Of a DNA stretch of 64,000 nt, positions 46,985 through 56,925 are shown piece by piece (the first letter of the stretch is position 1; each line of letters opens with the position of its first letter). The stretch is from Kiritimatiellia bacterium. GTDB taxonomy: Bacteria > Verrucomicrobiota > Kiritimatiellia > WLWN01. The notes under the pieces were generated by a model. It saw nothing but the letters and a program-made list of their open reading frames with translations. It made no database searches and was not told where the DNA came from. A program made the position numbers and the translations under genes. The stretch is taken from NCBI GenBank assembly GCA_012103575.1, contig WLWN01000001.1, forward strand, positions 2,856,538-2,920,537, given 5' to 3'.

Positions 46985-48209
46985 GGTGGATTGTAGGATT
47001 AAATGCCGCAAAAAATGGACCTGAGAGCTTCTGTTCATGCGGCGATCTCCAAATCGAAACACTCCTGTGCGGGTTTGTATTCTAGGATCTTGCGAGGATA
47101 GTTGTTAATCCATTTTTTTCAATCTCACCAATACGGTCGATGGTATATCTTCCGATGTTGTCTCCTTTGGCGACGAAACGACGAACCATACGGTTGGCAT
47201 TTTCGTTGGAGCCTGGTTCCCAGGAAGAATACGGGTGAGCATAATAGAGTTTAACACATCTCTTTTTGCTAAATCCGGAACGTTCCATCTGCTCCACGTC
47301 GAGAAACTCGCTCCCGTTATCGGCTGTAATTGACTTGAACATCGATCTGAATGGGCCAACTCCCATCGATCTTTCGATCGCTTTGAGGGCCTGCAGAACC
47401 GATGCCTGTGTTTTATCCGAAAGTTTTCTCACCCTTAGCATTCGGGTCTTTCTTTCTACTAACGTCATTAAAACCGGTTTTGAAGTTCCTTTTCCGCCGA
47501 CGATCAAATCCAATTCCCAGTGCCCAAATTCCTCGCGTTTTTCTACGGTCTTAGGTCGTTTTTCGATACTGGTCCTTCGGGCATGTTGCTTTTTAACCCG
47601 CTTAATAGCACGTCTTTTTCGTTTTATCCGTTTTCGTTTTTCCCATAGGGACTCGTTGCTCACCCCCGGGATGAGACCTTGGTCAATATAGGTATACAGC
47701 GTTTTTGTACTCACCGCTGCAGGTCTCTGCTCTTGTTTAAGCAAAGGAGTAACCACATCGGGTGAGCATTTGTGAACAAGAATGTGCTCGCTGATAAACA
47801 CGGCCGTTTCATGATGCTTTCCAAGCTTAAGCTCAGGTCCCTTGGCCGTCGCATTTAGATCATGAAGTTCCTGGGCTCGATCACTGCTGTATGCTTTCTT
47901 CTTTCGCAGCTCTGTATCGAAATGCTCTACCTCCCCACGTTTAATTTCGCGCTCTATGGTTCGACGATGCCTTCTCAGATAGCTGGCTATCTCCAAAGGA
48001 CGTCCTGGGTTTTTGAGCATTGTTTCAATCATGATCCGTTCTTTCTGTGTCAAATGCTTGCCTTTTCGGGGATGAATACTACTCTTGATTTGTTCCATGT
48101 CTTTCTCCTTTTTTTGTCTTCTGTCGAGTTTCTAAATCTAGAAGATTTCGGCATGGAGCACTCCTGTTTTACACTATCTTCTTTTGGGCATTTAATATTA
48201 CAATTCTCA
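46985..48209 (-). mobile_element. IS30-family element A, copy 2 (inverted)
   Basis: Bounded by GGTGGATTGTAGGATTAAAT and, at the other end, the complement of TGAGAATTGTAATATTAAAT. The element is 1225 bp, two longer than copy 1 because of two extra A residues. No clear target duplication is seen. Together with copy 3 in opposite orientation it encloses the RHS fragment. Confidence 0.88.
47035..48098 (-). pseudogene. IS30-family transposase A, frameshifted (copy 2)
   Basis: Very close to the intact copy, but the run GAAAAAAATGG has seven A residues instead of five (about 47113), so the last 26 residues, normally WINNYPRKILEYKPAQECF onward, are replaced by NGLTTILARS. The three catalytic residues are present; the Glu motif is SWEPGSNEN here. 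The lesion is shared exactly with copy 3. Confidence 0.88.
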
Positions 48210-49776
48210 AACGCGGGACGACTGACTAATATCATTGACACCTTAAATCGTTCTATTGTCGTTGCGTATAACGGGGACGGGTTCATCCAATCGGTCACTG
48301 ATTTTTTCCGGTCGGAGCGTAACCTACCGATATTATAATGGAATAGAGCCGGGTGGTAACTTTGGAGACTTAAAGTCAGTAACGACTCCGAGTGTAACCG
48401 GTACGCCCAATGGGAATGATTTCCCAAATGGAAAAACCACCACCTATACTTACACAACCGGTTCTTCGGATGATCGGCTCAACCATAACCTGTTAACCAT
48501 TACTGATGGTCGACGGAACGACTCTTCTGATGTGACGTTTGCTGAGGGGGACCGTATCTGATTAATGTGTATTCATCTTCCACGGATCCAGATGATTTCA
48601 TGTTTGATCGAGTGGTTCGCCAGACATGGGGTGGAGATATTGTCGATATCGAGTATGTGCAACTTCAACCTGGTCCAAACAATGTAAACGCAACCATTAA
48701 AGCGATTGTAAATGATCGCGTGGGTAATGTGGCCGAATACTTTTATGATAAAGGGAATCGAAAGGTGTTGGTTCGAGAATATACCGGTAGAGCGAACCCG
48801 GCTCAACGAACAACAGACCTAGTGAACCGTCCAATGGGAAAACTGCGGTCGAGCGATCCGAATTATTTTGAAACCAAATGGGCCTACAATCGTGATTCTT
48901 TGCCCATTACAATTACCGAACCCAATGGGAATTATATCGAGAATGTTTATGAAGGGGACTTGAATCCTACTTCCTCTATACAGGCCAGAGCCAATCTCCG
49001 AACCGTTCGTCATTATCCGGGAACTCACAGCCCTCCAGGAGATCAGGCTGTGATTGAAGAGCAGTATGAATATGACACCACCTTTGGTTGTGGCTGCGGA
49101 TTTAATTTTGTAACCAAACATACTGATCCTCGTGGGAATGAAACGGTTTATGCCTATGATGCACTGGGTAATCGTACTCAGACGGCTCATCGTATAACCT
49201 CGATTATGGAGGATTTTGAATACAATCCATATGGCCAGTTAACCGCTCAGATTCATCCTGATAACGGGAATAACTATCGGCGTAGAGATGAATATACTTA
49301 TTATACGAGCGGTTCTCAAAACGGGTATCTTTATGAGCGGATTATAGATGTTGCCAACTTTGCCCTGACGACAACCTACGCCTATGACTCGGTAGGCCAT
49401 GTAATCAGTCTAACTGATCCACGTGGGTATGATACGCAATATATTATCAACGAATTAGATCAGGTTGTACGCGAAATTTCCCGGGAAGTTACCGATGGCA
49501 GTGGCGTTCGTTACTAAAAAGATTACTTCTATGACGCTAATAATAACTTTATCCGTGAAGATGTTCAGAACATAGACGAACAAGGAGCCCTTCAGGCCAA
49601 CACCCATTTTACTTCCGTATATGAATACGAAGTTCTTAATTTTGTTACCAACGAGACCCAAGAAATCCAATCAGGCTTAACGCTTAGTATTCAGTATAAA
49701 TATGATGGTAATCGAAATTTGATTCTGACCCGTTATGGGGAGGCTGTAAATGGGAATCAGCCAAACAATGTGGTCC
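48210..49776 (+). pseudogene. RHS/YD-repeat protein fragment
   Basis: The region reads as YD-repeat protein (GRLTNIIDTLNRSIVVAYN, SGRSVTYRYYNG, EYFYDKGNRKVLV, YAYDALGNRTQTA, YAYDSVGHVISLTDPRG). It has a frameshift near 48305, a shift near 48560 and an in-frame TAA at 49515-49517 (GSGVRY then KDYFYDANNN). Both ends are cut by IS30-A copies. RHS proteins are large secreted or surface shells that often carry toxic C-terminal domains; none is preserved here. Confidence 0.8.
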
Positions 49777-51001
49777 TGAGAATTGTAATATTAAATGCCC
49801 AAAAGAAGATATTGTAAAACAGGAGTGTTCCATGCCGAAATCTTCTAGATCTGAAAACTCGACAGAAGACAAAAAAAGGAGAAAGACATGGAACAAATCA
49901 AGAGTAGTATTCATCCCCGAAAAGGCAAGCATTTGACGCAGAAAGAACGGATCATGATTGAAACAATGCTCAAAAACCCAGGACGTCCTTTGGAGATAGC
50001 TAGCTATCTGGGAAGGCATCGTCGAACCATAGAGCGCGAAATTAAACGTGGGGAGGTAGAGCATTTCGATACAGAGCTGCGAAAGAAGAAAGCATACAGC
50101 AGTGATCGAGCCCAGGAACTTCATGATCTAAATGCGACGGCCAAGGGACCTGAGCTTAAGCTTGGAAAGCATCATGAAACGGCCGTGTTTATCAGCGAGC
50201 ACATTCTTGTTCACAAACGCTCACCCGATGTGGTTGCTCCTTTGCTTAAACAAGAGCAGAGACCTGCAGCGGTGAGTACAAAAACGCTGTATACCTATAT
50301 TGACCAAGGTCTCATCCCGGGGGTGAGCAACGAGTCCCTATGGGAAAAACGAAAACGGATAAAACGAAAAAGACGTGCTATTAAGCGGGTTAAAAAGCAA
50401 CATGCCCGAAGGACCAGTATCGAAAAACGACCTAAGACCGTAGAAAAACGCGAGGAATTTGGGCACTGGGAATTGGATTTGATCGTCGGCGGAAAAGGAA
50501 CTTCAAAACCGGTTTTAATGACGTTAGTAGAAAGAAAGACCCGAATGCTAAGGGTGAGAAAACTTTCGGATAAAACACAGGCATCGGTTCTGCAGGCCCT
50601 CAAAGCGATCGAAAGATCGATGGGAGTTGGCCCATTCAGATCGATGTTCAAGTCGATTACAGCCGATAACGGGAGCGAGTTTCTCGACGTGGAGCAGATG
50701 GAACGTTCCGGGTTTAGCAAAAAGAGACGTGTTAAACTCTATTATGCTCACCCGTATTCTTCCTGGGAACCAGGCTCCAACGAAAATGCCAACCGTATGG
50801 TTCGTCGTTTCGTCGCCAAAGGAGACAACATCGGAAGATATACCATCGACCGTATTGGTGAGATTGAAAAAAATGGATTAACAACTATCCTCGCAAGATC
50901 CTAGAATACAAACCCGCACAGGAGTGTTTCGATTTGGAGATCGCCGCATGAGCAGAAGCTCTCAGGTCCATTTTTTGCGGCATTTAATTTTACAATCCAC
51001 C
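49777..51001 (+). mobile_element. IS30-family element A, copy 3
   Basis: TGAGAATTGTAATATTAAAT at 49777 and the matching right end through 51001. It is 1225 bp, the same as copy 2, and is in the same orientation as copy 1. The left flank is RHS sequence. The 151 bp between it and the IS4 target duplication (51002-51152) hold no recognisable gene. Confidence 0.88.
49888..50951 (+). pseudogene. IS30-family transposase A, frameshifted (copy 3)
   Basis: Same protein as copy 1 up to GEIEK, then a two-base A insertion at about 50868 changes the ending to NGLTTILARS and a stop at 50904. The DDE residues are intact. It shares SWEPGSNEN and the A7 run with copy 2, so the two derive from one frameshifted parent. 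Confidence 0.88.
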
Positions 51002-51163
51002 GTAATATTAAATGGGGTCAAAGAGTATTGAAGAGGATTGGGATCGTAACAGTTTAGCTGAATTCGGGCTACGTTGAATTGTCGAAAATCACGCCGTGAG
51101 CCTGTTCGGGGGAGCGGGTCAGCAAAGCGCCGAACAAGTCGTGAGAGGATTGGGGTCAGGTCT

Positions 51164-52684
51164 GAATGGCACTAACTTAAGCCTCTTTTGCATGATAAAA
51201 ACCCTGAAAATACGGGATGAAAATGCCATAATGGCACATGCAAAAAACAACACCGATATTCCCAGGGTTTCACGTACATACACTACGTCGGAAACCCCGT
51301 TCAAAGCAACAGAAACTTGCCGATGAGGTAAGGATTCTCAAGCAAAAAAGGTTCACCCAACTTGGGGAAGCTTTTGGGGCTTTTATTCCCGAGTCCCTTC
51401 TCGCCCCGGCAGTGTCCGGTACCCACAGTCGTCGCCGGATCTTCAGCAAAAGCAATACGTTTTGGGCCTTCCTTGCTCAAGTGCTTAGCGACGATGGAAG
51501 CTGTCAAGAAATTGTTCAAAAACTTAAGGCTTATGCAGCACTACGTGGCCTACAGCTGCCTTCTTCAGCCACCTCTGCCTACTGCAAAGCCAGAAATAAT
51601 TTAACGATAGAGGATCTCCAAGACGATTCATTCTCATGGGGTTGATTCGATAGAGAGCATGGGTGCTAGCGATAACTGGCGTGGTCATCGGATCGTGGTG
51701 GTTGACAGCACCGGTGTATCGATGCCAGATACAAAGCCCAATCAAGATCAATGGCCTCAACAACATCATCAGAAGCCAGGATGCGGGTTGCCTTCAGCAC
51801 GAATAACGGCCTGTTTTTCTCTGCATACCGGAGCCCTGCTTAGTTACCGAACCAGCAACAAACATGTCAGCGAGATCATCCGTCTTCGACAACAAATCGA
51901 TGCCTTTCGAAAGGGCGATATCCTGTCGTTCAGAACGAGGCATTGATAGCATCATAAGTCTCTGTCGAAGACCTCCTGTTAAAGCCGTTAATGCGGTAAA
52001 GAATTTAGGAAAGGGTGATCTTCTTATTCGATGGGTTCGACCGTTAAAAGTAAGCGGTCTGAGTGCTGAAAATCTTCAAGCCCTTCCCCCTAGCTTGCTG
52101 CTACGCCAAGTTAAAATAACGATCAATCAGCCCGGCTTTCGATCTAAAGCGACCTATCTGGTCACCACATTATTAGATGCAGAAAAGTACCCTGCCAAAG
52201 ATTTAGCCGATGTGTATTTTCGGCGTTGGGATGTTGAACTCTTTTTCCGTGATATAAAAACAACGCTGGGTATGGACATCTTACGATGCAAGAGCCCGGA
52301 AATGATCCGAAAAGAGATGGTGATGTATTTTATTGCCTACAACTGCATGCGCCGGATCATGTATGAGGCGGCTGAAGAGGCTGGTTTGCCCGTTCGGCAA
52401 ATTAGCTTCAAAACTTCGCTTCAAGCCTTGCGCAGTTGGGAGCCGAATCTAAATCAAGCGAGAATGAGTCGGAAGGAACGTTTCGGTTTGATTTCTATGC
52501 TCTATGAAAGCATGACCCAAAGACCCTTGCGGCAACGCCCTGGCAGAAGTGAACCTCGAGCTGTAAAGAGACGACGAAAAAACTATCATTTGCTGACTAA
52601 ACCAAGGCACGAAATGATTGTGCCTGCTCACAGAAATCGCCATTGGTTAAACAAAAGGAAATCATGCTTAAGTTAGTGCCATTC
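51164..52684 (+). mobile_element. IS4-family element with 11-bp target duplication
   Basis: Perfect 19-bp terminal repeats GAATGGCACTAACTTAAGC at 51164-51182 and their complement at 52666-52684 bound a 1521-bp element. GGGTCAGGTCT at 51153-51163 and 52685-52695 is a perfect 11-bp duplication, in the range known for IS4. Its transposase is broken. Confidence 0.93.
51238..52676 (+). pseudogene. IS4-family transposase, three pieces
   Basis: The start (MQKTTPIFPGFHVH) is followed by an early region with SATSAYCKARNNL. A stop and shift near 51640, then WRGHRIVVVDSTGVSMPD with the first catalytic Asp, another shift near 51940, and the last piece with YFRRWDVELFFRDIKTTLGM, the Y-R-E-K signature with the catalytic Glu. 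All parts of an IS4 DDE transposase are present, but two frameshifts make it inactive as read. Confidence 0.88.
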
Positions 52685-52857
52685 GGGTCAGGTCTCCAAT
52701 TTTCCAATTTAGATTCGGCTTTTAAGGATGGATGCAGTTCTTTGTTCGGCTACCTCAAATAAACCCTATGCGAAAGATCCCGAATGTGATTGTAAAAAAA
52801 AAGCCTGTTCAAGTCATACGTCACAGGTGCTGGAAGGGGTCGACCGAAAAATCTCCA

Positions 52858-53767
52858 CGTATGCAGACTCAACTTACAAGTGCAAAACCGAAGCTGTCCA
52901 TCATTTCTTTGGGCGTTCTATATTCTAAGCATTTTCTCGGTCTATTATTCAGTAACTCCACAGCCCAGCTCAACTGAGCGGAGCTGTGGGCAGCAAAGTC
53001 GGTTTTCTTCGGGAAAAACTGGCGAAGCAAACCATTCGTATTTTCGTTGCTCCCTCTTTGCCAAGGGTTTCTCCCTTCAGCAAAGAAAATGGGGGTTGCT
53101 ATTTTTTTCTGTAGTTTAGCATGGCTGGCAAACTCCATGCCATTATCTACAGTCACCGTTTTACAGGGGAGCCCTGAATCAGCGAACTGAGGTACGGAAC
53201 GGTTGACCGATTCGGCATTGCATCGAGGTAAAAGATCGGCGATGAGATATCGAGTCGCTCGACCTACTAGAGTGACTACACAGGTCTCTTTTCTCGTTTG
53301 GCCCTGAATAGTGTCACCTTCCCAATGGCCTGCCACCTTGCGACTTTCACCCTCTTCGGGGCGTTGGTCAATCATCGTTTGGTTGTGTATACGTGAATGG
53401 CTTTTCCGAGTCGCTCGTTTTTTCTTTCCGGGGCCACGCAGGTATTTTCGGTAGCCAGCCCCTCTTGGACTGTACAAGTAGCGGTAGATCGTCATTCGAC
53501 TGATGGGAGGGTCACCTTCTAGCTTTCTTCGACCTTCAATCTGTTCTGGAGACCAATACTTCGCCAGGAGAGTCTCCACTTGTTCTTTGCTAGCTCCCAT
53601 CACTTTTTGAGGCTTTCGAGCTAGCTGTAATCGGCTTTGAGCCAGGCCATTTGCGTGTCTTGGGTAATAGCGGCTACGGACTCGATTACGGCGAAATTCG
53701 CGCCAAATAGTCGAGGGGGATCGGCCTAGGTGACGGCCAATTTGAGATAAGCTATATCTTTCTTTTA
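52858..53767 (-). pseudogene. IS30-family element B, copy 2, cut by IS630
   Basis: The right end (GACTCAACTTACAAGTGC at 52867-52884) and the transposase from KERYSLSQIGRHLG to SFGFALVS are present on the minus strand. The coding part continues without a break to about 53763, where it runs into the IS630 end. The junction is at the TA corresponding to 38719-38720 in copy 1, the expected IS630 target. The first 20 or so codons and the left end of the element are missing. Confidence 0.8.
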
Positions 53768-54651
53768 GAGCGCTTCACGATTGAGGTGTCGCGATGTAGC
53801 ACGAAGAAAACCAGCCGATTACCTCGTCGGGAGAAACCTCTTCGAACGCTTGTGTGAGCGCTTCAGATAGTTCCTGCGGGCTGCAAGGCTGCCCAACCGA
53901 TTCTTTATCTTGCCCCACGTTTTTTCAATGGGGTTGGAATCGGGGCTGTAGGGTGGAAGGAATCTTACATGGGCCCCACATGACTCAATGAGTTCAATGA
54001 CCTTGGGATTGTGATGGACGCGAAGATTGTCCATGATGACGATGTCTTCAGGTGAAAGAGTCGGGAGAAAAACCCGGCGAATATATTCTCCAAAAACAGC
54101 CGTCTCTGTCGCCCCTCCCCCTCCATGGCCGCTGTTGTTCCGTCCAGGCGGACCGAAGAAATCAAGGTGGTGGTACACCAATGTCCATGAGGCGTTTTGG
54201 CAAAAAGCCTGTTCCCGCCCAACGCCCGGCCCCGCAGACAAGTCATATTCGTTTTCGCCCCGGATTCATCAATAAAGACAAGGCGACTTGGATCAAGTTT
54301 GGCCACCTCTTGGATCCACTGCTTTCTCAAGAGATTTACATCCGCCCGGTCTTGCTCGCTGGCGTGAAGCGTTTCTTTTATACCGGGAAACCGATTCAAC
54401 GCCCGCTGTACGGCCATGATCGACCCCTTCACGCCGCTCATGTTCTTGAGTTCTTCAAGCGTTGCATCGGGATGTTTGCCCCCCAGTTGAGCCAACGCCT
54501 TGAGCTGCTTTCCGCTGTAGAGGGCCTAACGATGCCCACGCGGTCGGGGAGCGGTCTGTCCGGTTTCGTTGAAACGAGAGAGCCCACGCTGAAACGTTCT
54601 AAGATCTACACGATAAGAAGATGCGATATCGGCCTGGGAACCTTTGCCCAT
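53768..54651 (-). pseudogene. IS630-family element, copy 2, truncated and frameshifted
   Basis: The 3' terminal repeat (GAGCGCTTCACGATTGAG) is at 53768 and the transposase core reads on the minus strand with VFIDESGAKTNMT, IVMDNLRVHHN and SNPIEKTWGKIK. There are frame breaks near 53870, 54110 and at the A-run near 54380. The 5' end is lost at codon 17 or so: at 54644-54651 the DNA changes to IS1380 sequence through an 8-bp shared word. Confidence 0.85.
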
Positions 54652-54880
54652 TCCTTCGCATAGCCCTCCGTGCACCTTTAACAATACTCTAAGGCGGCTG
54701 CCCAAGGAGGCCTACGCCCCAAAATGGTCAAATCAGAGTGAATCTGACCTGTACGCTCAAAAAATTCATCAGGGTGATACTTGCCGGTCCCAATCCGCCC
54801 AAAAGCGAGCATCTCAAGGAAAAAATTTTCAACTTTTGAGCCCCAAAACGCCTTCCGAAGCGATAGCTGACGGATTCAGG
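54644..54880 (+). mobile_element. IS1380 end fragment fused to IS630
   Basis: This is the terminal 237 bp of the IS1380 element, equal to 16502-16738 in reverse orientation with about three differences, ending with CTGACGGATTCAGG at 54880. It lacks the transposase core. The join to IS630 uses ATGGGCAA, a word found at 16731-16738 in IS1380 and at 36155-36162 in IS630. Confidence 0.88.
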
Positions 54881-55563
54881 ATCAAATCAAAACTCAAGTC
54901 ATACAAGAGGTAGGGGAGGGGTCGATCATTAGTGGAGTAAGAATCCTTTTTTTATGTGTAGGAAATAAGGCTAGCCATGTCGTATTAGAAGGTTAACACA
55001 TGGCAAGATTGGGTGGGATGTGACAACGTTTTATAGGCCAGCCCAAGACCTGAACCCGAAACGGCATCTAATTCACGATCAAAAGAAATACTTTGATAAT
55101 AAACGAGTTAAGATCTCAAGTGCCTTGAGTCTCGATATTATGCATCATGTCCGGCATCCCGAAAAAATGAAAAAAGCCGATTTAAAGCATTATTTCCCTT
55201 CGACCTAACCTTGTAACCTTGATATCTCTTCGCCGAGTAAACGCTTAAGACAGGGGTCTAAACGCTTCATAAACCCTTTCCAGTTTTCAGCTCTGAGTAT
55301 GTTCAGAGCATTGATGAGGGTAGCCGGTCGTTTTGATATAGTTCTTTTGGTTTGTCTCTCATTTTCTCCTCCTATTAGAAGGGAGCACAGGGCAACTTTA
55401 GTTTCTTTATGCTGCCTCCTGTAAAAATAATCTCTTTAATAGCATCTACACTGCAAAGCCATTTGATTAAATGGTTCCAAGTGGTGCTCGTTGGGGGTGC
55501 CACTGTTGAATCAGAGTTTTAAAATTGCGTAAGGTTTTGATGTATTACAATGGAAGGCTAAAG
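54881..55563. other. Region with only weak reading frames
   Basis: A GTG-started plus frame at 55020-55208 (62 residues, with RPAQDLNPKRHLIHDQKK and HVRHPEKMKKADLKHYF) and a minus frame over about 55365-55205 (with RPATLINALNILRAENWKGF) are open, but neither has a known family. The minus frame has no start in phase with the good AGGAGG site at 55368-55373; the ATG next to that site gives only 19 codons. These look like remnants. The rest shows nothing clear. Confidence 0.4.
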
Positions 55564-55824
55564 CTACTGATTGGTCTTGTCCAATTCCTTATTGCAACAG
55601 GTTTTTTTACAACCCTTGGGGCAAGACTTCTTTTTAGCTAAGCAACGGGACTTTTTACAATCCTTACCACAAGACTTCTTTTTAGCTAAGCTGCAGGCCT
55701 TTTTGTAACCCGCCCCGCAAGATTTTTTACTTATAGCGCACTCTTTTCTACTTTGAGTAGATGAGCAAGCAGACAGCGAAACACCTACAACAAGCATTAA
55801 AAAAATCTGTAACAGTTTTTGCAT
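55564..55824 (-). CDS. Cys/Lys-rich lipoprotein, array copy 4 (original 3' end)
   Basis: Identical to the others up to CCN, then ends KELDKTNQ (86 residues). This is probably the ancestral C-terminus, because the DNA beyond it is unique; the NTDR ending of the other copies was made by the duplication junction. Confidence 0.8.
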   Translation of the reverse strand: MQKLLQIFLMLVVGVSLSACSSTQSRKECAISKKSCGAGYKKACSLAKKKSCGKDCKKSRCLAKKKSCPKGCKKTCCNKELDKTNQ

Positions 55825-55913
55825 CTTCTTATCCTTTCCTTTCGTATTATTTATGTCATGTCCTGCACAAACCCATTCAGGTATTAATTTGACTTGATTA
55901 TTCTTATTTTGTT

Positions 55914-56159
55914 TCAACGATCAGTATTGCAACAGGTTTTTTTACAACCCTTGGGGCAAGACTTCTTTTTAGCTAAGCAACGGGACTTTTTACAATCCTT
56001 ACCACAAGACTTCTTTTTAGCTAAGCTGCAGGCCTTTTTGTAACCCGCCCCGCAAGATTTTTTACTTATAGCGCACTCTTTTCTACTTTGAGTAGATGAG
56101 CAAGCAGACAGCGAAACACCTACAACAAGCATTAAAAAAATCTGTAACAGTTTTTGCAT
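55914..56159 (-). CDS. Cys/Lys-rich lipoprotein, array copy 3
   Basis: Same protein and same junction-derived ending (NTDR) as copies 1 and 2. No difference was seen by eye. Confidence 0.8.
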   Translation of the reverse strand: MQKLLQIFLMLVVGVSLSACSSTQSRKECAISKKSCGAGYKKACSLAKKKSCGKDCKKSRCLAKKKSCPKGCKKTCCNTDR

Positions 56160-56248
56160 CTTCTTATCCTTTCCTTTCGTATTATTTATGTCATGTCCTG
56201 CACAAACCCATTCAGGTATTAATTTGACTTGATTATTCTTATTTTGTT

Positions 56249-56494
56249 TCAACGATCAGTATTGCAACAGGTTTTTTTACAACCCTTGGGGCAAGACTTC
56301 TTTTTAGCTAAGCAACGGGACTTTTTACAATCCTTACCACAAGACTTCTTTTTAGCTAAGCTGCAGGCCTTTTTGTAACCCGCCCCGCAAGATTTTTTAC
56401 TTATAGCGCACTCTTTTCTACTTTGAGTAGATGAGCAAGCAGACAGCGAAACACCTACAACAAGCATTAAAAAAATCTGTAACAGTTTTTGCAT
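56249..56494 (-). CDS. Cys/Lys-rich lipoprotein, array copy 2
   Basis: Identical to copy 1 in coding sequence, leader and ending (CCNTDR). It is followed after 89 bp by the next copy. Identical copies in direct order mean a recent amplification and a fourfold gene dose. Confidence 0.8.
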   Translation of the reverse strand: MQKLLQIFLMLVVGVSLSACSSTQSRKECAISKKSCGAGYKKACSLAKKKSCGKDCKKSRCLAKKKSCPKGCKKTCCNTDR

Positions 56495-56583
56495 CTTCTT
56501 ATCCTTTCCTTTCGTATTATTTATGTCATGTCCTGCACAAACCCATTCAGGTATTAATTTGACTTGATTATTCTTATTTTGTT

Positions 56584-56829
56584 TCAACGATCAGTATTGC
56601 AACAGGTTTTTTTACAACCCTTGGGGCAAGACTTCTTTTTAGCTAAGCAACGGGACTTTTTACAATCCTTACCACAAGACTTCTTTTTAGCTAAGCTGCA
56701 GGCCTTTTTGTAACCCGCCCCGCAAGATTTTTTACTTATAGCGCACTCTTTTCTACTTTGAGTAGATGAGCAAGCAGACAGCGAAACACCTACAACAAGC
56801 ATTAAAAAAATCTGTAACAGTTTTTGCAT
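56584..56829 (-). CDS. Cys/Lys-rich lipoprotein, array copy 1
   Basis: ATG at 56829 follows AAAGGATAAGAAG; an upstream TTG at 56922 in the same frame would put 31 polar residues before the signal peptide, which makes no sense for export. The 81-residue product has a lipobox (GVSLSACSS, Cys near residue 20) and a mature part with three 16-residue repeats: ISKKSCGAGYKKACSL, AKKKSCGKDCKKSRCL, AKKKSCPKGCKKTCCN. It has ten cysteines including the lipid-bearing one, and many lysines. Such composition suits metal or thiol chemistry at the envelope, but no known family is recognised. Confidence 0.8.
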   Translation of the reverse strand: MQKLLQIFLMLVVGVSLSACSSTQSRKECAISKKSCGAGYKKACSLAKKKSCGKDCKKSRCLAKKKSCPKGCKKTCCNTDR

Positions 56830-56925
56830 CTTCTTATCCTTTCCTTTCGTATTATTTATGTCATGTCCTGCACAAACCCATTCAGGTATTAATTTGACTT
56901 GATTATTCTTATTTTGTTTCAACGA

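Noticed and set aside
46610..46996. A 128-residue plus-strand frame over the MITE and its flanks
   Set aside because: It simply runs through the MITE, and a related frame appears in the other copies only by shared DNA. There is no ribosome binding site and no family, so it is not a gene.
47862..48338. A 158-residue frame partly like RHS
   Set aside because: The first two thirds are antisense to the IS30 transposase; only the end is RHS sequence, which is counted in the RHS fragment.
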